Assembly: GCA_012295275.1 (NCBI GenBank)
Contig: CM022670.1
Span: forward strand, 18,544,198 to 18,601,697
Length of the DNA stretch: 57,500 nucleotides
Direction: 5' to 3'
Source: Chrysomallon squamiferum
Taxonomy: Eukaryota > Mollusca > Gastropoda > Neomphalida > Peltospiridae
The position numbers and the translations under genes are program-made. Under the pieces are notes generated by a model that had not been told where the DNA came from, did not search any database, and saw nothing but the letters and a program-made list of their open reading frames with translations. This document shows, piece by piece, positions 1 to 15,253 of the stretch. Each line of letters starts with the position of its first letter. Position 1 is the first letter of the stretch.

Positions 1-1496
1 TAGCAACAATAATAATAATAATAAAAACATTTTATAATTTAAGGCTGCATGCATATATTGTCCTAATTCAAACATATTCTGTGTTTTATAGTTATAAATA
101 ACCAGAGACTTGATGTTTAGGTGGTTTAATTATACTTTTTATAGGTTCATGCTCAAGGCGCCAACAGAGGAAACTTTAATTAAAAATTAATAATGGAAAA
201 CAAAAGAATATCCTAACTTTTTCATTTTGAAACTGTTTTAATTAAGTAAGAGTCAGGCAGATGCACATAATTGTCAAGATGAAGAAAAAAAAAAAAAAAA
301 TTTTTTTTTTTTTATCAAAAATTATAAATAATTAAGTTAAATTTTTCTCTTAGCTTTTCTTTTGTATATATTTCCTTTGCTCTGCTAGGTAACAGTATTT
401 TTACATAATTATTATTAATTTATTTTCTTTTTAAAGGTAAAAAAGTAGTTTATATTACAGTATATATTTATTATAATTACATTTAATACTTTAAGTAGTT
501 AATATTAAATATATAAATCTGTATATTATATTAAATTACAAAAGTTAAAGTTATCTTTTAATAAACAAATAAATATATCTTAGTGAAATGTATATATATA
601 TTTAAATATTTAAATTTTCTTTTAATTGTGGATTTTAATATAATAATAATAATGATAATAACAATAGTAATAATAACTGTAATAGTATTAATAATAATAT
701 TAACAGCAGCAACAACAACAGTAATAAATTCATAAATAAATAAATGTATGAATGAACAAACGAATAAATGAATATTTAAAACTGTCGGATAAAATCATCC
801 CGTTTTTATAAAGTTAATATTAGATGTATTTTGTTGCTGTCGTTGTTATTGTTGTTGTTGTTGTTTATTACGCTCCATTCAGAACAGTTATTCACTTTAC
901 AGGACAGAACTATGAAATATAACAAGAAATCCCTTATAATTTTGCATATATAGAATGAATCATACCTAAACATTTATTTTCTTATTTTCAACGTTATATC
1001 TCAATTTATTAATAAACAAACAAATAAATAAATATGAAATTTTCGTATATATGTGTGTGTGTATGTATTTTGTGTGTGTGTGTGTGTGTGTGTGTAAATT
1101 CACAAACACTAACATACATACATATGTAGATATATAATATTTTATATAAAGAATGAATGAATAAATAAAATGTATTAACGATACATCGGCAAGACATTAT
1201 TTCTTATCTTGCAGACATGTTAATAAATCTGTTTAAGATTTAAATTACAACGCATGGTGCAAAAACAGATGATATTATGTTTAAATACAAGCGCACCAAT
1301 TTTAAGCTGTGTTCTATATTTTTCACCTCAAGTTTGTGTATCCTTGATAATTAATGAAAGTAGGTAAATTGTTATTTTTTTAGGTCAAAACTTCCTGGTT
1401 CACGAATACAGATTTTAACCTGGAGGTATGTATATAAATATATGTATATTTCGAGAAATAATAATAATAATAATTAATAATGATGATGATGATGAT

Positions 1497-1528
<32 letters not shown>

Positions 1529-3021
1529 CAACAATAATAACCAATAATAATAATAATAATATGTTAACTGTGGTAGTAATAATAGTAGTCGTACTAGAAA
1601 TAGTATAAATTAATAATCATAGTAGTTATAGAATAAATATTACTAATCACATAATAATTGTTGTAGCAACAGTAATAATAGTGTTGTTAATAATATAATA
1701 ATACTGATGTTTTTTAGTGATAACAGTATTTGTTATTTTAGGTAACTGTTATTTATAATATATTTTATTTTAAACAGAGAAATGCAGATATTTTGTATAA
1801 ATATTTTAATTACTGTTGTTATTATTATTATTATTATTGCTGTTGTTATTTTTATTATGATTTTATTATTATTTATTATTATTATTATTGTCATCATTAT
1901 TGTCATTATCATTTATATTATTATTGTTACTGACATTGTAATTAACTAATGATGTATCAACTATGTTCACAAACTTAACTTTTGACATGAATGATATATC
2001 TCATTACTCATTATTTCTGAATATTTTGTAAAACATGAATGAACTTTTCGTATAAAATGTATTTTTCTATCTACAATGACTAATTATGATTGATTAAGGG
2101 ATTTATGATAAATTAGTTGCGTGCTTGTCAACTTTTATATTAAATCTATTTGAAAAAAATATTTGTATGGAATTGTTTAAATTATTTAATAGTTTACATT
2201 AAAAGTAGAAAACATTGTTTTTCTTAACGTTTTTGTTTGGTTTTATTATTTTAAATTGTTTTGTTTCTATTCCGCTGTGTGTTGTTCTTGGTAATATTTT
2301 GCAATTGAGTATTTTCAGAATGGTTGGCGGTTTATTATTATCATTATTATTATTATTATTCTTAGTGTTGTTGTTGTGATTATTAATGTTATTGCTATTT
2401 TCTATTAAACATTTTAAAAACCTAAACCAGTTTTTATTATTATTATTAATATTATTGCTGTTGTTGTTTCTGTTGTCGTCGTTGTTGTTGTTGAACTGAA
2501 ATGATTTATATTTTTATACATTTCCCTGACAGCTCTGTTAACACGGAAAGGTGATAGTTTCTTATTACGAGTATTTGTTGATACTTGAGTTTGTGTTTTC
2601 TGTGTGTGTTTTTCACGTCTCTACAACCAAGCCATCTGGCTAGTTTTATTTTCTGAAGTTACGAACTTTGCTCTAAGAATTCAGTTAATTCGAACTTTCT
2701 CAGAACAAAGATAAATAAACGTTGTCTGAAATCTCAACGATAAACGTCAACTTGGGTGACACCTTAACACTAACTTACAGTCAGTGTGCCGCATTTGCTC
2801 AAATATCAAAACATGTTCACGGATTTCATTTAATTTTTTTTTTATTATTTATTTATTTATTTATTATTTTTATTTATTTTATTTATTTTATTTATTTAGT
2901 TTTTTCTTTAATAAATTTTTAGCACCAAGACTAAAATGGTTAATTTCTTTTCTTTTCCTTTTTATTATTTATTATTGTATTTTTCTTTTATTGTATTAAC
3001 TAACAGATATATATGCACACA

Positions 3022-3056
<35 letters not shown>

Positions 3057-3148
3057 TATATTGTATTAATTAATATATATGTATATGTACAGAATGTAAA
3101 CCTATGTTTAATGCGGGATAAATATATTAACTGTTAAAAAAGAGAAAT

Positions 3149-3183
<35 letters not shown>

Positions 3184-3760
3184 CCCATAATAAAATTATT
3201 ATCTTCTATTTTTATTATTTATTTATTTGTTTTATTTATTTAGTTATTTATTATTATTAAAGTGGTTAAAAAAGAGAAAAAATCACTTTGCTACTTTTAC
3301 GTTTAATACATTCACATAAATACAGACACAAGTTTACAGTTTTGACAAGAATATTTTAAAACTTAATGATTTACACAAAACAAAATAATAATAAACATTA
3401 TGACCAGTTTGTCACAGCGGAAATGAGATATGTTTGTGTCATTTTTAAATACACGTATCTTTGGATATGCTTTCTTTGTTTTTTTAGTCAACTTCTTTTT
3501 TCCAAGGCAAATAAATACGTAGTATGCATGTAGACAAAAATATCCTACATGTAAAAAAGTACTTAAATACCTATTCATCGAGGGTTGTTTTTTTTTTCTC
3601 TTTTCTCTTTGTAATAAAATTATTAATAATTTATATATATTATTTTTCATCACTTGAAAATAAATTTCAAAATCCTGAAAACATAACCCTGGTATTAAAT
3701 CCAGTCCATATCGTTGAGTTTTTAAAATTTGAAAATTTCACTTCCTCAATAGTAGTCTTA
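1..3760. other. AT-rich low-complexity region without recognisable genes
   Basis: This stretch holds (TAA)n/(TTA)n trinucleotide runs (about 1441..1560, 1815..1930, 2335..2480), a (TG)n run near 1048..1094, (TATA)n near 3027..3055, TTTA repeats near 2843..2905 and a poly(T) tract near 3150..3180. An A17-T15 self-complementary run lies near 284..315. Open frames here are translations of the repeats. I see no gene. Confidence 0.7.
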
Positions 3761-3766
3761 TTTATT
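3761..3766 (-). terminator. Candidate poly(A) signal of the Mab-21-like gene
   Basis: TTTATT on the plus strand gives AATAAA on the minus strand, about 147 bp past the Mab-21-like stop codon. AATAAA is common by chance in sequence this AT-rich, so this is only the nearest plausible site. Confidence 0.35.
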
Positions 3767-3912
3767 CACTTACCGTTAGCGTCACACGAGTAGAAGTTTG
3801 TAAATTAATCCCATCATTAAAGAAGGAAAAGAAGAAGAAATAAAATACGTGTTGTTGTTTTTCTTTTTTTTTTCTTTTTTTTTTAACGTCACATGGTGTC
3901 TGTCGTGTGTAA

Positions 3913-4992
3913 TCAAAGTTTGTCCAGACTTCTCGGGTTGGTAAGCAATTCGCGTAGTATCCGCCACACTTGTTTGGCTGCGTTATCCATCGCCGACGTA
4001 GATTTTCCTTTGAACAGGTCCACGTTTGGCAGAAAATAGTGCGGACATCGCCTGTTCTGGAGACACGAGATCAGCTGTAGGAGGATTCCGTTGATACGGT
4101 CTCCTAGGCAGGTGTCGTCCCACTCGACCTCTCTCGGGTGTTTCTCACATTCGTACAACAGCAGGGTCTTCATGTGGTAACACATTATCGGCTGGCCCGG
4201 CTGGTCCAAGTGGCGGTCCCGCAGAGCTTTGAGGATGCTGAGGCATTTTCTGCGACAGCCTCCATACAGCAGTCGATCCTCCGCATACCTGAAACTCATA
4301 ACCCAAGCGTCCCCTTCCGCGGCCGACTGTTTATCTTTCATGTATATGCTTTCCTTTGACAGCAAGTCAAAGCCTTCTGTTTTCACTTCGGCTACTAAGT
4401 TAGGGTTGGGCCAGGGCACGTGGGGTATGGGCCAGTGTGCCGCCGATCTACACCAAATCCCGCCACACCTGAAAGCAGGCGTGATTTGGACCACGTAACG
4501 TTCTTTGATTCTGAGTTTGACTTCTGTGGTGTCTGGAATCATCTTGACAACATCACGGTAACTACATTTGTCCACGGCTTGAGCAACAAGAGTCTGAAAT
4601 CGGGATCGGATCTTTCTCGCAGACAAGTATCCCGAAGCCGTAATGAATTCCACCCATAACGACATAGACCGTTTTCTACCGTCACTTAGTTTTAACACAG
4701 CACAACCAGGTATCGTCCCGTCGTCCACGAAATTGAACACTCCCATCTGGTTGAGGTAAAGAACCACCTCGAATTCCGTGGGTGACACCACTTCGAGTCC
4801 CTCGTACCTGGAGTTCACCTCGGTTAACGACGAGATGAAGCGTGGCTCCTGCACCTCCACCTCCTTGAGAACGTCCTGAACCACTTTGCACACTTCGCGA
4901 ATAGTCTTGTTGATGTTTCCTTTACGGGTGGATACCCGCTCATTGTAGTATTTATTCAGCTGAAAAAGCAGTTTAGACTGAGCTGCCATCAT
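3913..4992 (-). CDS. mab21l: Mab-21-like protein (MAB21L1/L2 orthologue), complete, single exon
   Basis: A single uninterrupted reading frame encodes 359 residues ending in TGA. It is recognised by near-identity with vertebrate MAB21L1/2 along its whole length, for example EVCKVV, EVEVQEPRFISSL, SPTEFEVVLYLNQMGVFNF, LSDGRKRSMSLWVEF, CSYRDVVKM, YECEKHPRE and RRCPHYFLPN. The family has a cGAS-like nucleotidyltransferase fold and acts in metazoan development, notably eye and neural patterning; its biochemical activity is unclear. The frame stays open nine codons upstream (ATG at 5019), but I chose the ATG at 4992 because it gives MMAAQSK, matching the vertebrate MIAAQAK start, and exactly 359 residues. 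Arg51 in EPRF, the position altered in human MAB21L2 eye-malformation patients, is kept. The cGAS-type GS motif reads GL here (RYEGLEV), and the acidic pair survives as EFE, so catalysis is doubtful, as in vertebrate MAB21L1. GC content is far above the flanks. No frameshift or stop is present, so it looks functional. It could be named MAB21L1 or L2 equally well. Confidence 0.97.
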   Translation of the reverse strand: MMAAQSKLLFQLNKYYNERVSTRKGNINKTIREVCKVVQDVLKEVEVQEPRFISSLTEVNSRYEGLEVVSPTEFEVVLYLNQMGVFNFVDDGTIPGCAVLKLSDGRKRSMSLWVEFITASGYLSARKIRSRFQTLVAQAVDKCSYRDVVKMIPDTTEVKLRIKERYVVQITPAFRCGGIWCRSAAHWPIPHVPWPNPNLVAEVKTEGFDLLSKESIYMKDKQSAAEGDAWVMSFRYAEDRLLYGGCRRKCLSILKALRDRHLDQPGQPIMCYHMKTLLLYECEKHPREVEWDDTCLGDRINGILLQLISCLQNRRCPHYFLPNVDLFKGKSTSAMDNAAKQVWRILRELLTNPRSLDKL

Positions 4993-5760
4993 GTCGGGAC
5001 CAGATCCTTCTAGGAGCATCTTAAAAACTGATAGAAGTTTAGAAATAATAAATATATATGTATCTTTTGAATGCTGTCTTTTCAGAATCTACGTTTTGAT
5101 GAAACAGGTAAGCTTTGTTACACTAAGTAGCCAGGCCAGGATGCTAACTCTGGCACGATTTGTTTACAGTTTACGAAGAGGCAGTCATCCACAAAACTCA
5201 CAACAACACTCAGGTTGCAGACACTGGTTTATCCTGTTAGTCTGAACATTGTTTGTATGTTATCCCAGTAAAAGAATGGCTGACCAAAGACAGGTACGTT
5301 GTTCTCTATTCACTTGCTACTATACAGCACAATTCGCCGTGTCCTCATTATGATTGTCTCAACAGTATTTATTAAGTCTCAAGTACTGCGAATAGCCTCG
5401 CTGTGTCATCAGTGCCAGTCGCCTGTCATTCACCAGCACAGTGGGCGTTTACTGCTACAAACTATCCTCAGACATACACCAGTCAAACATCTCCACTTCA
5501 GTTTGATCTTTAACGAGGCAGTAGTGAAATTCGATCAAAAGTGTGCTTCTTGTGGCAATGAACATCGCATCCAATTGTAATTCGACTCCGCCTTCACATC
5601 CACGAAGCTCCTCCTTCGCATAGTTTGTCTCCGCCTCTCTCATCAAAGCCAAATTAGTGTTCTCGCTGTGTTCGTAGTTCCGGATCACCGCTCTTCACTT
5701 AGTTTATCCACAAACGACACTTTTCGTCCACGGCTCTATCTGTCGGCGGCACTAAAATAC
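4993..5760 (-). promoter_or_regulatory. Upstream flank of the Mab-21-like gene: likely 5'UTR and promoter
   Basis: About 770 bp directly upstream of the Mab-21-like start is clearly more complex and GC-richer than the surrounding desert. It ends at a poly(A)-rich tract near 5806. An AT-rich TATATATTTATT on the minus strand (5051..5062) lies about 60 bp from the start codon and could serve as a TATA-like element, although such strings are frequent here. An in-frame ATG at 5019 would add nine residues. Open frames of 70 to 93 codons on both strands in this stretch show no recognisable homology, and I treat them as chance. The assignment rests on position and composition only. Confidence 0.45.
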
Positions 5761-5799
5761 TTACAAAAAGGTTTTCCCTGGATTCTGCTTCTTTCTGGT

Positions 5800-9229
<3,430 letters not shown>

Positions 9230-9345
9230 CTGTTTAAATAACAAATTAATTAAATAACTCTTGTATAAAAATACTTTTAAAATGATTTGTAAATGATCTA
9301 CATATGGTCTGCTTTATAAATAATTTAATTTGTATAATCTGTGAA
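9230..9345 (+). repeat. Dispersed repeat, copy 1 of 2
   Basis: The block begins TATTCTGTTTAAATAAC, follows AT/TAA-rich sequence, and ends around AAATAATTTAATT. Copy 2 at 11958..12072 shares the same order of words: TATTCTGTTTAAATAA, AAATTAATT, AAATGATC, TGCTTTA and AAATAATTTAATT. It is an unclassified non-autonomous repeat with no coding capacity. Confidence 0.6.
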
Positions 9346-9365
9346 ATTACTGGGTGTAGGAAATA

Positions 9366-9512
9366 ATGGAACTGGAAAAAATGGCACCGGAAAAAAAAAG
9401 GCACCATGAAAACATGGCACCCGGAAAAAATGCATAGTGACATTTCTCCAAGGTGCCATTCTTTCGAGGTGCCTTTTTCCGGTGCCATTTTTCCGGGCCA
9501 TTTTTTCCGTAC
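9366..9512. mobile_element. Foldback (inverted-repeat) element built on TGGCACCGGAAAAA
   Basis: The left arm (about 9367..9434) carries TGGCACCGGAAAAA and TGGCACCCGGAAAAA. The right arm (about 9449..9512) carries the reverse complement, with TTTTTCCGGTGCCA and TTTTTCCGGGCCA, so the whole unit can fold into an imperfect hairpin with direct sub-repeats inside each arm. There is no open frame of interest; the short frames on both strands read through the motif. The structure resembles foldback or MITE-type DNA elements. The family is not one I recognise and no target-site duplication is obvious. Confidence 0.6.
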
Positions 9513-9879
9513 CCCAAATTTATTATACAGTTATTTCATTATTATTGTTATTATCATCATCATCATCATCATCATCATTATCATTATATTATTATTATTA
9601 TTATTAATATTACTATTAACAACTCGTCATGTCATAATAAAGTTGCAAAGCTGCAAATCAGTATTTTCGCATTATAATCATAAATTTTAACAATAAATTT
9701 TAACTTCTAAAGAATATCTTCACATGATAATAATATAAATATTTTTATATTATTTTAAAAAAAAAAAAAAACCTTCAAAATTTCAAAGACATAATTCTAA
9801 TACAAAATAAAAATATTAAAAACTTCAAAGATATATTTCTAATACAAAATAAAATTTTAAAAAACTTCAAAGGTGTATT

Positions 9880-10400
9880 TTTATGTCATACTAAACTTTT
9901 GAAAACTTCAAAGGAGCTATTACGTGTTTGGGAAGAAACACGATGCGTGTATACAGCTCTTCAATACATCACTGCAATTTGCCTCCCTATCTTATCTGAT
10001 GACCGGCCATTAAAGAACGATGATTGTTTTAATGAAGTCTACGGTGCGCGTCCCACGGGCCGGTCTCTCTTTAACCGTGTTATGGCTTCCGTTGTCTGTG
10101 ATCCCTTCTACGGTATCACCACCTATCTCTGCTGCAGATTAGCTCCCTTCTCACAAATGGAAAGAAATTGGAGTGTGAAAGCTTTCTGACATAACACCAA
10201 TTACCGATTTTCTGATCTCGGCTCGGGCAAACGTACTTAATCTAAATAATGTTCAATTAGCCCGCGCTTGCAGTCCATGTTATCCCGATTCCGCCAGAGG
10301 GCGTTATGGTCCACTTGAAACAAGCTTCGATTGTCATGTTTGGCACTGGCAGATAGAGCGAGATTTATACCAGCTTCATGTTTAGATAAAAATAAATCAT
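9880..10400. other. High-complexity block of unknown nature (candidate conserved element or degraded exon)
   Basis: GC content and complexity rise sharply between about 9930 and 10400. A plus-strand frame of about 96 codons (9899..10189, no ATG start) has no domain I can recognise. The block contains a CTCF-like motif at 10291..10306. A function cannot be assigned. Confidence 0.35.
10291..10306 (+). promoter_or_regulatory. CTCF-like binding motif
   Basis: CCGCCAGAGGGCGTTA fits the bilaterian CTCF core CC(A/G)(C/G)(C/T)AG(A/G)(G/T)GGC(G/A), and it sits in a high-complexity island. This is a motif match only; occupancy is unknown. Confidence 0.4.
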
Positions 10401-10701
10401 TCTTAATCATTTAAAAGCAATGTGTAGATTTTACCTGTTGGTAAAATCGTCTTTGAAATCTGGGTCTGAGTATTCTCAGTAGTCTGTCTTAATAGTTCTC
10501 TCGGTCATCAGAGACATCTGGCTACATCATGCCATTGATTTTTATAAACCAGTGGTTGGTTCCTTGATGCATAATGAGAACATCGTTATTAACATAATTA
10601 TCATCATTATTATCATTATCCCCCTCCTCCTCCTCAATATCACCATTATCTTAATCACAGTTACCTTGGCTACGGTCATCAACTGATCTTTTGGAGCATA
10701 T

Positions 10702-10740
<39 letters not shown>

Positions 10741-11890
10741 TCAGCTGATGACTACGGTTATAATCAAAACAAAAATAAACAAGAAAGCAGCAAAAAGAAC
10801 AATAACAACAACAACAACCGTAGCAGCAGTAATTCTCTTATTAACGAAGTAGTAGTAGTTATATTATAGATAATGCAAGTAGTTCCTATGAAGTAGAAAT
10901 ATATATCCAGTGTTATATCAGTTTATTTATTTAATATTTTGATAGCGGAAGGCATACACTGAATATTTTGTTTACACAGAAGCAAGTTCATTACACGTTT
11001 ATAAAGAACCCTCCTACTCTATACTGGAGTAAGAAGTGTCATCTTCTCAGACTGTTGAATAAACCAAGTGACAAGTTGATGAAGCTTTAGTCTAAGAGAC
11101 AGACTCGGAAATGAGCTAACACAATGACGTTCATGGGTGGGCTACTAACTGCTTCTATAGATCCCCTCTTGATCCACCCTCGAGGATTATTTCTGTTGTC
11201 TGCAGAGAAACGAGAATAAAGCCCGTGTAAGGCTTATCAATTATACACTGCATGATTTGCTATTGTTATGCTGTAATAAGGCAGCCGATATGGCAAAAGC
11301 ACAGACAACATGGCGGAACGCAGACGATAATCGCACGTCATTCATGCATCACAATTATTGACATAAATATTTTAATATAACATTTTTTTTTTTTTTTTCT
11401 TTTGAAACAGATTATTGTACATTTTGGGTGAATGTCACGCCTGAATTTCTTATCATGTAAGTCGTGAATTAATAATGAAATGCAACACGGTTATAAATTC
11501 AAATTAGGATACAATTTTATATCATTTTAAAGTTCTGGTCGCTTCAAGGAATGTGTATTTCTATTGAATTCTGTAAAAGGAAGACTTCTAATTCATATAT
11601 CTATGTCTGTTTTGTAAGAGAATCTTTTAAAACGTACCAAATAAAGTTTATTTTTAAAAATCAAATATTTCTAACACAGCGAATAAGTCAATGTTTTTGG
11701 GGTGTTTTTTTTTTTTTTTAAAGTCTTTAAATAAAAATGAATTTATTATAACGAAGATAGCATTTATACCGTGCTTCATTAATGATAAAAAATGATAAAA
11801 AATTAAATAAATTGTTTAATGCGAATTATGAAAGGCCATAATCAGTTATAATTATTTAGTTTATATATATATATATAACCATGAAGGAGA

Positions 11891-11941
<51 letters not shown>

Positions 11942-11957
11942 TTTAAAAACTGTATAT

Positions 11958-12072
11958 ATTGTATATATTCTGTTTAAATAATAAATTAATTTATACAAAA
12001 AGCAAACCATACATTTTTGATGCGACTTAAATGATCCTCTTATTGTTTGCTTTACAAATAATTTAATTCATT
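11958..12072 (+). repeat. Dispersed repeat, copy 2 of 2
   Basis: This is the partner of 9230..9345, preceded here by (TAA)n. Divergence is substantial but word order is retained. Confidence 0.6.
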
Positions 12073-12116
12073 ACATTTTCAGTTCTTCTTCTTATTATTA
12101 TTTTTTGTTTTTGTTG

Positions 12117-12166
<50 letters not shown>

Positions 12167-13208
12167 AAAATAATAATAAGAAGAGAAATAATAAGAAAGA
12201 GAAAAAAAGCAGATATTAAGACACAAGCCAGACCTTTACTGAGGCCACAAAATAACTGAGATAATGTAAAAAGTAAAAATAAAGAAAGAGAAGACAATTT
12301 GTCTCGAAACTTCTTCAGTCCATAACTGTCAGAGTGAATTGAAGAAAACACTTTTCAAATGTCTAGTGTCTAACCAGCTCAGCGAATCCTCAAACAATTG
12401 TATAAGGATAATTAAATTTAGAGAAATGAATATCCAAATACGGCGGTCGCACTGAGGCGGGTGTTCCCCTAGGAATGTTTATTAACTTAGTCGGAGAAGA
12501 CTGCTGGACAGACCGCGGCAGCGTTTCGTCGCTTTAATTCGATCATTTCTCCATTAGTGTGATAGCCGATGCTTTTCTTGCTGTAGAATTATGGAAATTT
12601 ATGTAATGGAAAAAAAAAAAAAAGTCGATGGCAAGTGAGCATTGACACGACCCGAGGGAAATATTCTGTGATTTTGAAGTGGGGAAGCTCAGCCTTGTGT
12701 AAAGCGTCAAGCATTTTGTATTAAGTATTTCAGTTTGTTAAAAATTGTTTTGTTTTTTTTGTTTTGTTTTTTTATAAGTTTGGTTTGGATAAACAAATGT
12801 TACTAAATATTTCATTAAGGTTGATTCTTTTATTATTGTTTCAGAAAGACACATTTTTAGTTTTGCAAATCGTTATCTGTTAATATAGAAAAATGTACAA
12901 ACACTTATTGACCAATCAAATTACGTACTAATAAATTTATTTTAAAAATCGTGAAAATAATATTTTGGCAAGTTTTCTCAATGTTACTTAAAATATGTGA
13001 TTCTCAAAGTGAAAATGAAAGATATTTATTTTTACTTCATTTTCAGTTTTATATATTTATTTATATATAATTCGTTAATATAATGAATTAAAATAATGGC
13101 AAAGTAATAATTAAATAAATATATACTATAAATATATGAGTAAATATATAAATAAATACACAAATAAATACAAGGAAAACAATAATACATAAATGATTAA
13201 TGGATGAA

Positions 13209-13253
13209 TATATATATATATATATATATAGATATATATGTATACATACATAT

Positions 13254-13332
<79 letters not shown>
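13209..13332. repeat. Compound (TA)n-(TC)n-(TA)n microsatellite
   Basis: TA repeats flank a TC run at about 13257..13290, giving a nearly symmetrical compound array. Confidence 0.95.
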
Positions 13333-13336
<4 letters not shown>

Positions 13337-15207
13337 TTCTGAGAAAATAACTGCATTGGAAATATAAAATAATATAGCGACATTGGTGAGTTATAAATAT
13401 TAAATATATTATTTTCAAAACATTTTTAGAAATATTAAAAACTAACCGTCTCATTAAATGGCATTAATACTTAAATAAATAAGTAAAATGAACTGATAGC
13501 TATTTATGAAGATAAATAATAGCAAATAACAAATATAATTAAATTTTATGTGTAAAAAAAAAAAAATTAATAGAAATAATAAAATAATAAATTAAGTGAT
13601 TAAAAGAATAAATGAGTAAATAAATAAACAAACAAACAAATAAATAAATAAACAAACATAAATAAAGAATATCCGCTTTTTGTATATTTTACCCATTAAG
13701 TAAAAAACTGAATGTTTTTTTTTTTTTTTTTTTAAATAATATTGTTTAATTTCAAATGACATTACAAAAACTAACTAATAAGTAACATTGATATCTATTC
13801 ACGGTTTAAAGCAAGTCTGTAACGAAGACAATATCTGAGAAAACTGAGCTGTCTGTCCATGCATTCATTAACATATTAAAACATCATTCAGACAAAGAAT
13901 GTAGTGACTTTGATCGTGAACTCATATTCCATTACTGGATGTGATCCGAGAACCTGCTAGACTTCATTACGATTGTTTTTTAACCACACGTCATGGTGAC
14001 TGATGAACTGCGCTTTGTATTAGACAGCAGACATCTTGTTCAATAGTTGTGTCTACCTGTATCCGATTAATCCGGGATTAAGTCCGTAAGCGGAACGCAC
14101 GGCCAAGTGGTTGATCTGAAAATGCATACCCGTGATCTGTCTTGTTAATCAGTAATGGCGGGAGAAGATGCAAGTTAGGACCAGTCAATAGTGCGAGGTT
14201 GGTGGGTGGCTTCAGTGTGTGTAAAAACAAACTGAAGTTTTGTTGGTTTTGAAAATTACAGGAAATTACGTTAAAAAGTTTTCTGAAATTCGTCTGGTAT
14301 GAATATGAATGAATGAATGAACGAACGAACGAACGAATGAATGAATGAATGAACAAAAATCAAATAAATGGTAAATAAGTATCACTAAATAATAACATCA
14401 GCATAAATTATTGCAATAACAACGACGACAGTGACGGAAACAACAACTATAGCAACGCAATAAATAAAGAAATAAAACAGAAATAAAACTGAAATTTAAA
14501 ATTAATTTCCTTAATTTTGTAGAAAAAAAAAAAAAAATCATAAAAGAAAGAGGTTATAAACAATTTTCAAATTAATCTCGAGGCAATCCTAAATAACACT
14601 GATTTAAAAATAAAAATAAAATAATTTCTAAAATTAAAAAAAAAAATTAAAATTAAAAATTAAAAAAAGAAGCGTATCTGATGCAATCTCAATAAAGAAT
14701 TACCTCTAGCGGTTTTATTAATAAATAAATCTAAAAAATACTTGAATTTTTTTTTCTTTAATGTAATCTGTTCGTAACTGTAATTCCGCCCCGGCTCCGC
14801 GCGTGATTCCGCCTCTGACGTACATTGACCGATCGGCCTGTTGAACCAATAAGCCAGTGATCAATCTTGGCACGAGCTTTGAGTTTTGAAATAACTTATA
14901 AAACTTCATTATGTAAGCAGCGTCAGTCCGGTTACAAATAATTACCCGCGCGTACCTGTGTTAGTCAGCGGACATGTCATAATGTTCTACTACCATACGT
15001 CTAAATAAAACTATGACCACGCGCTGAATTGATTATGACATAATGAAAATCTGTATATGTATATTTAGGTTGGGTAATTGAGAGGTTGGAATGACGGAAT
15101 AACGGGTGGACGGAGTGAGTGACATTATTAATAAATGATTTGATTTAAAAGTTGTAATGAAACAGACGAATTGATAAGCAAGTAAAATTGACAGAGGAAA
15201 TTAAAGC

Positions 15208-15252
<45 letters not shown>
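15208..15252. repeat. (AG)n microsatellite
   Basis: About 45 bp of AG dinucleotides with one early interruption. Confidence 0.95.

Positions 15253-15253
<1 letters not shown>

Noticed and set aside
4138-4891. Several plus- and minus-strand open frames of 69 to 89 codons overlapping the Mab-21-like gene
   Set aside because: They are shadow frames of the conserved, GC-rich coding sequence on the minus strand.
13126-13383. Minus-strand frame with Tyr-Ile and Glu-Arg repeats
   Set aside because: It is generated by the TA/TC/TA compound microsatellite.
14096-14130. A-box-like CGGCCAAGTGGTTGA suggesting a tRNA or SINE
   Set aside because: No B box at an acceptable distance downstream.
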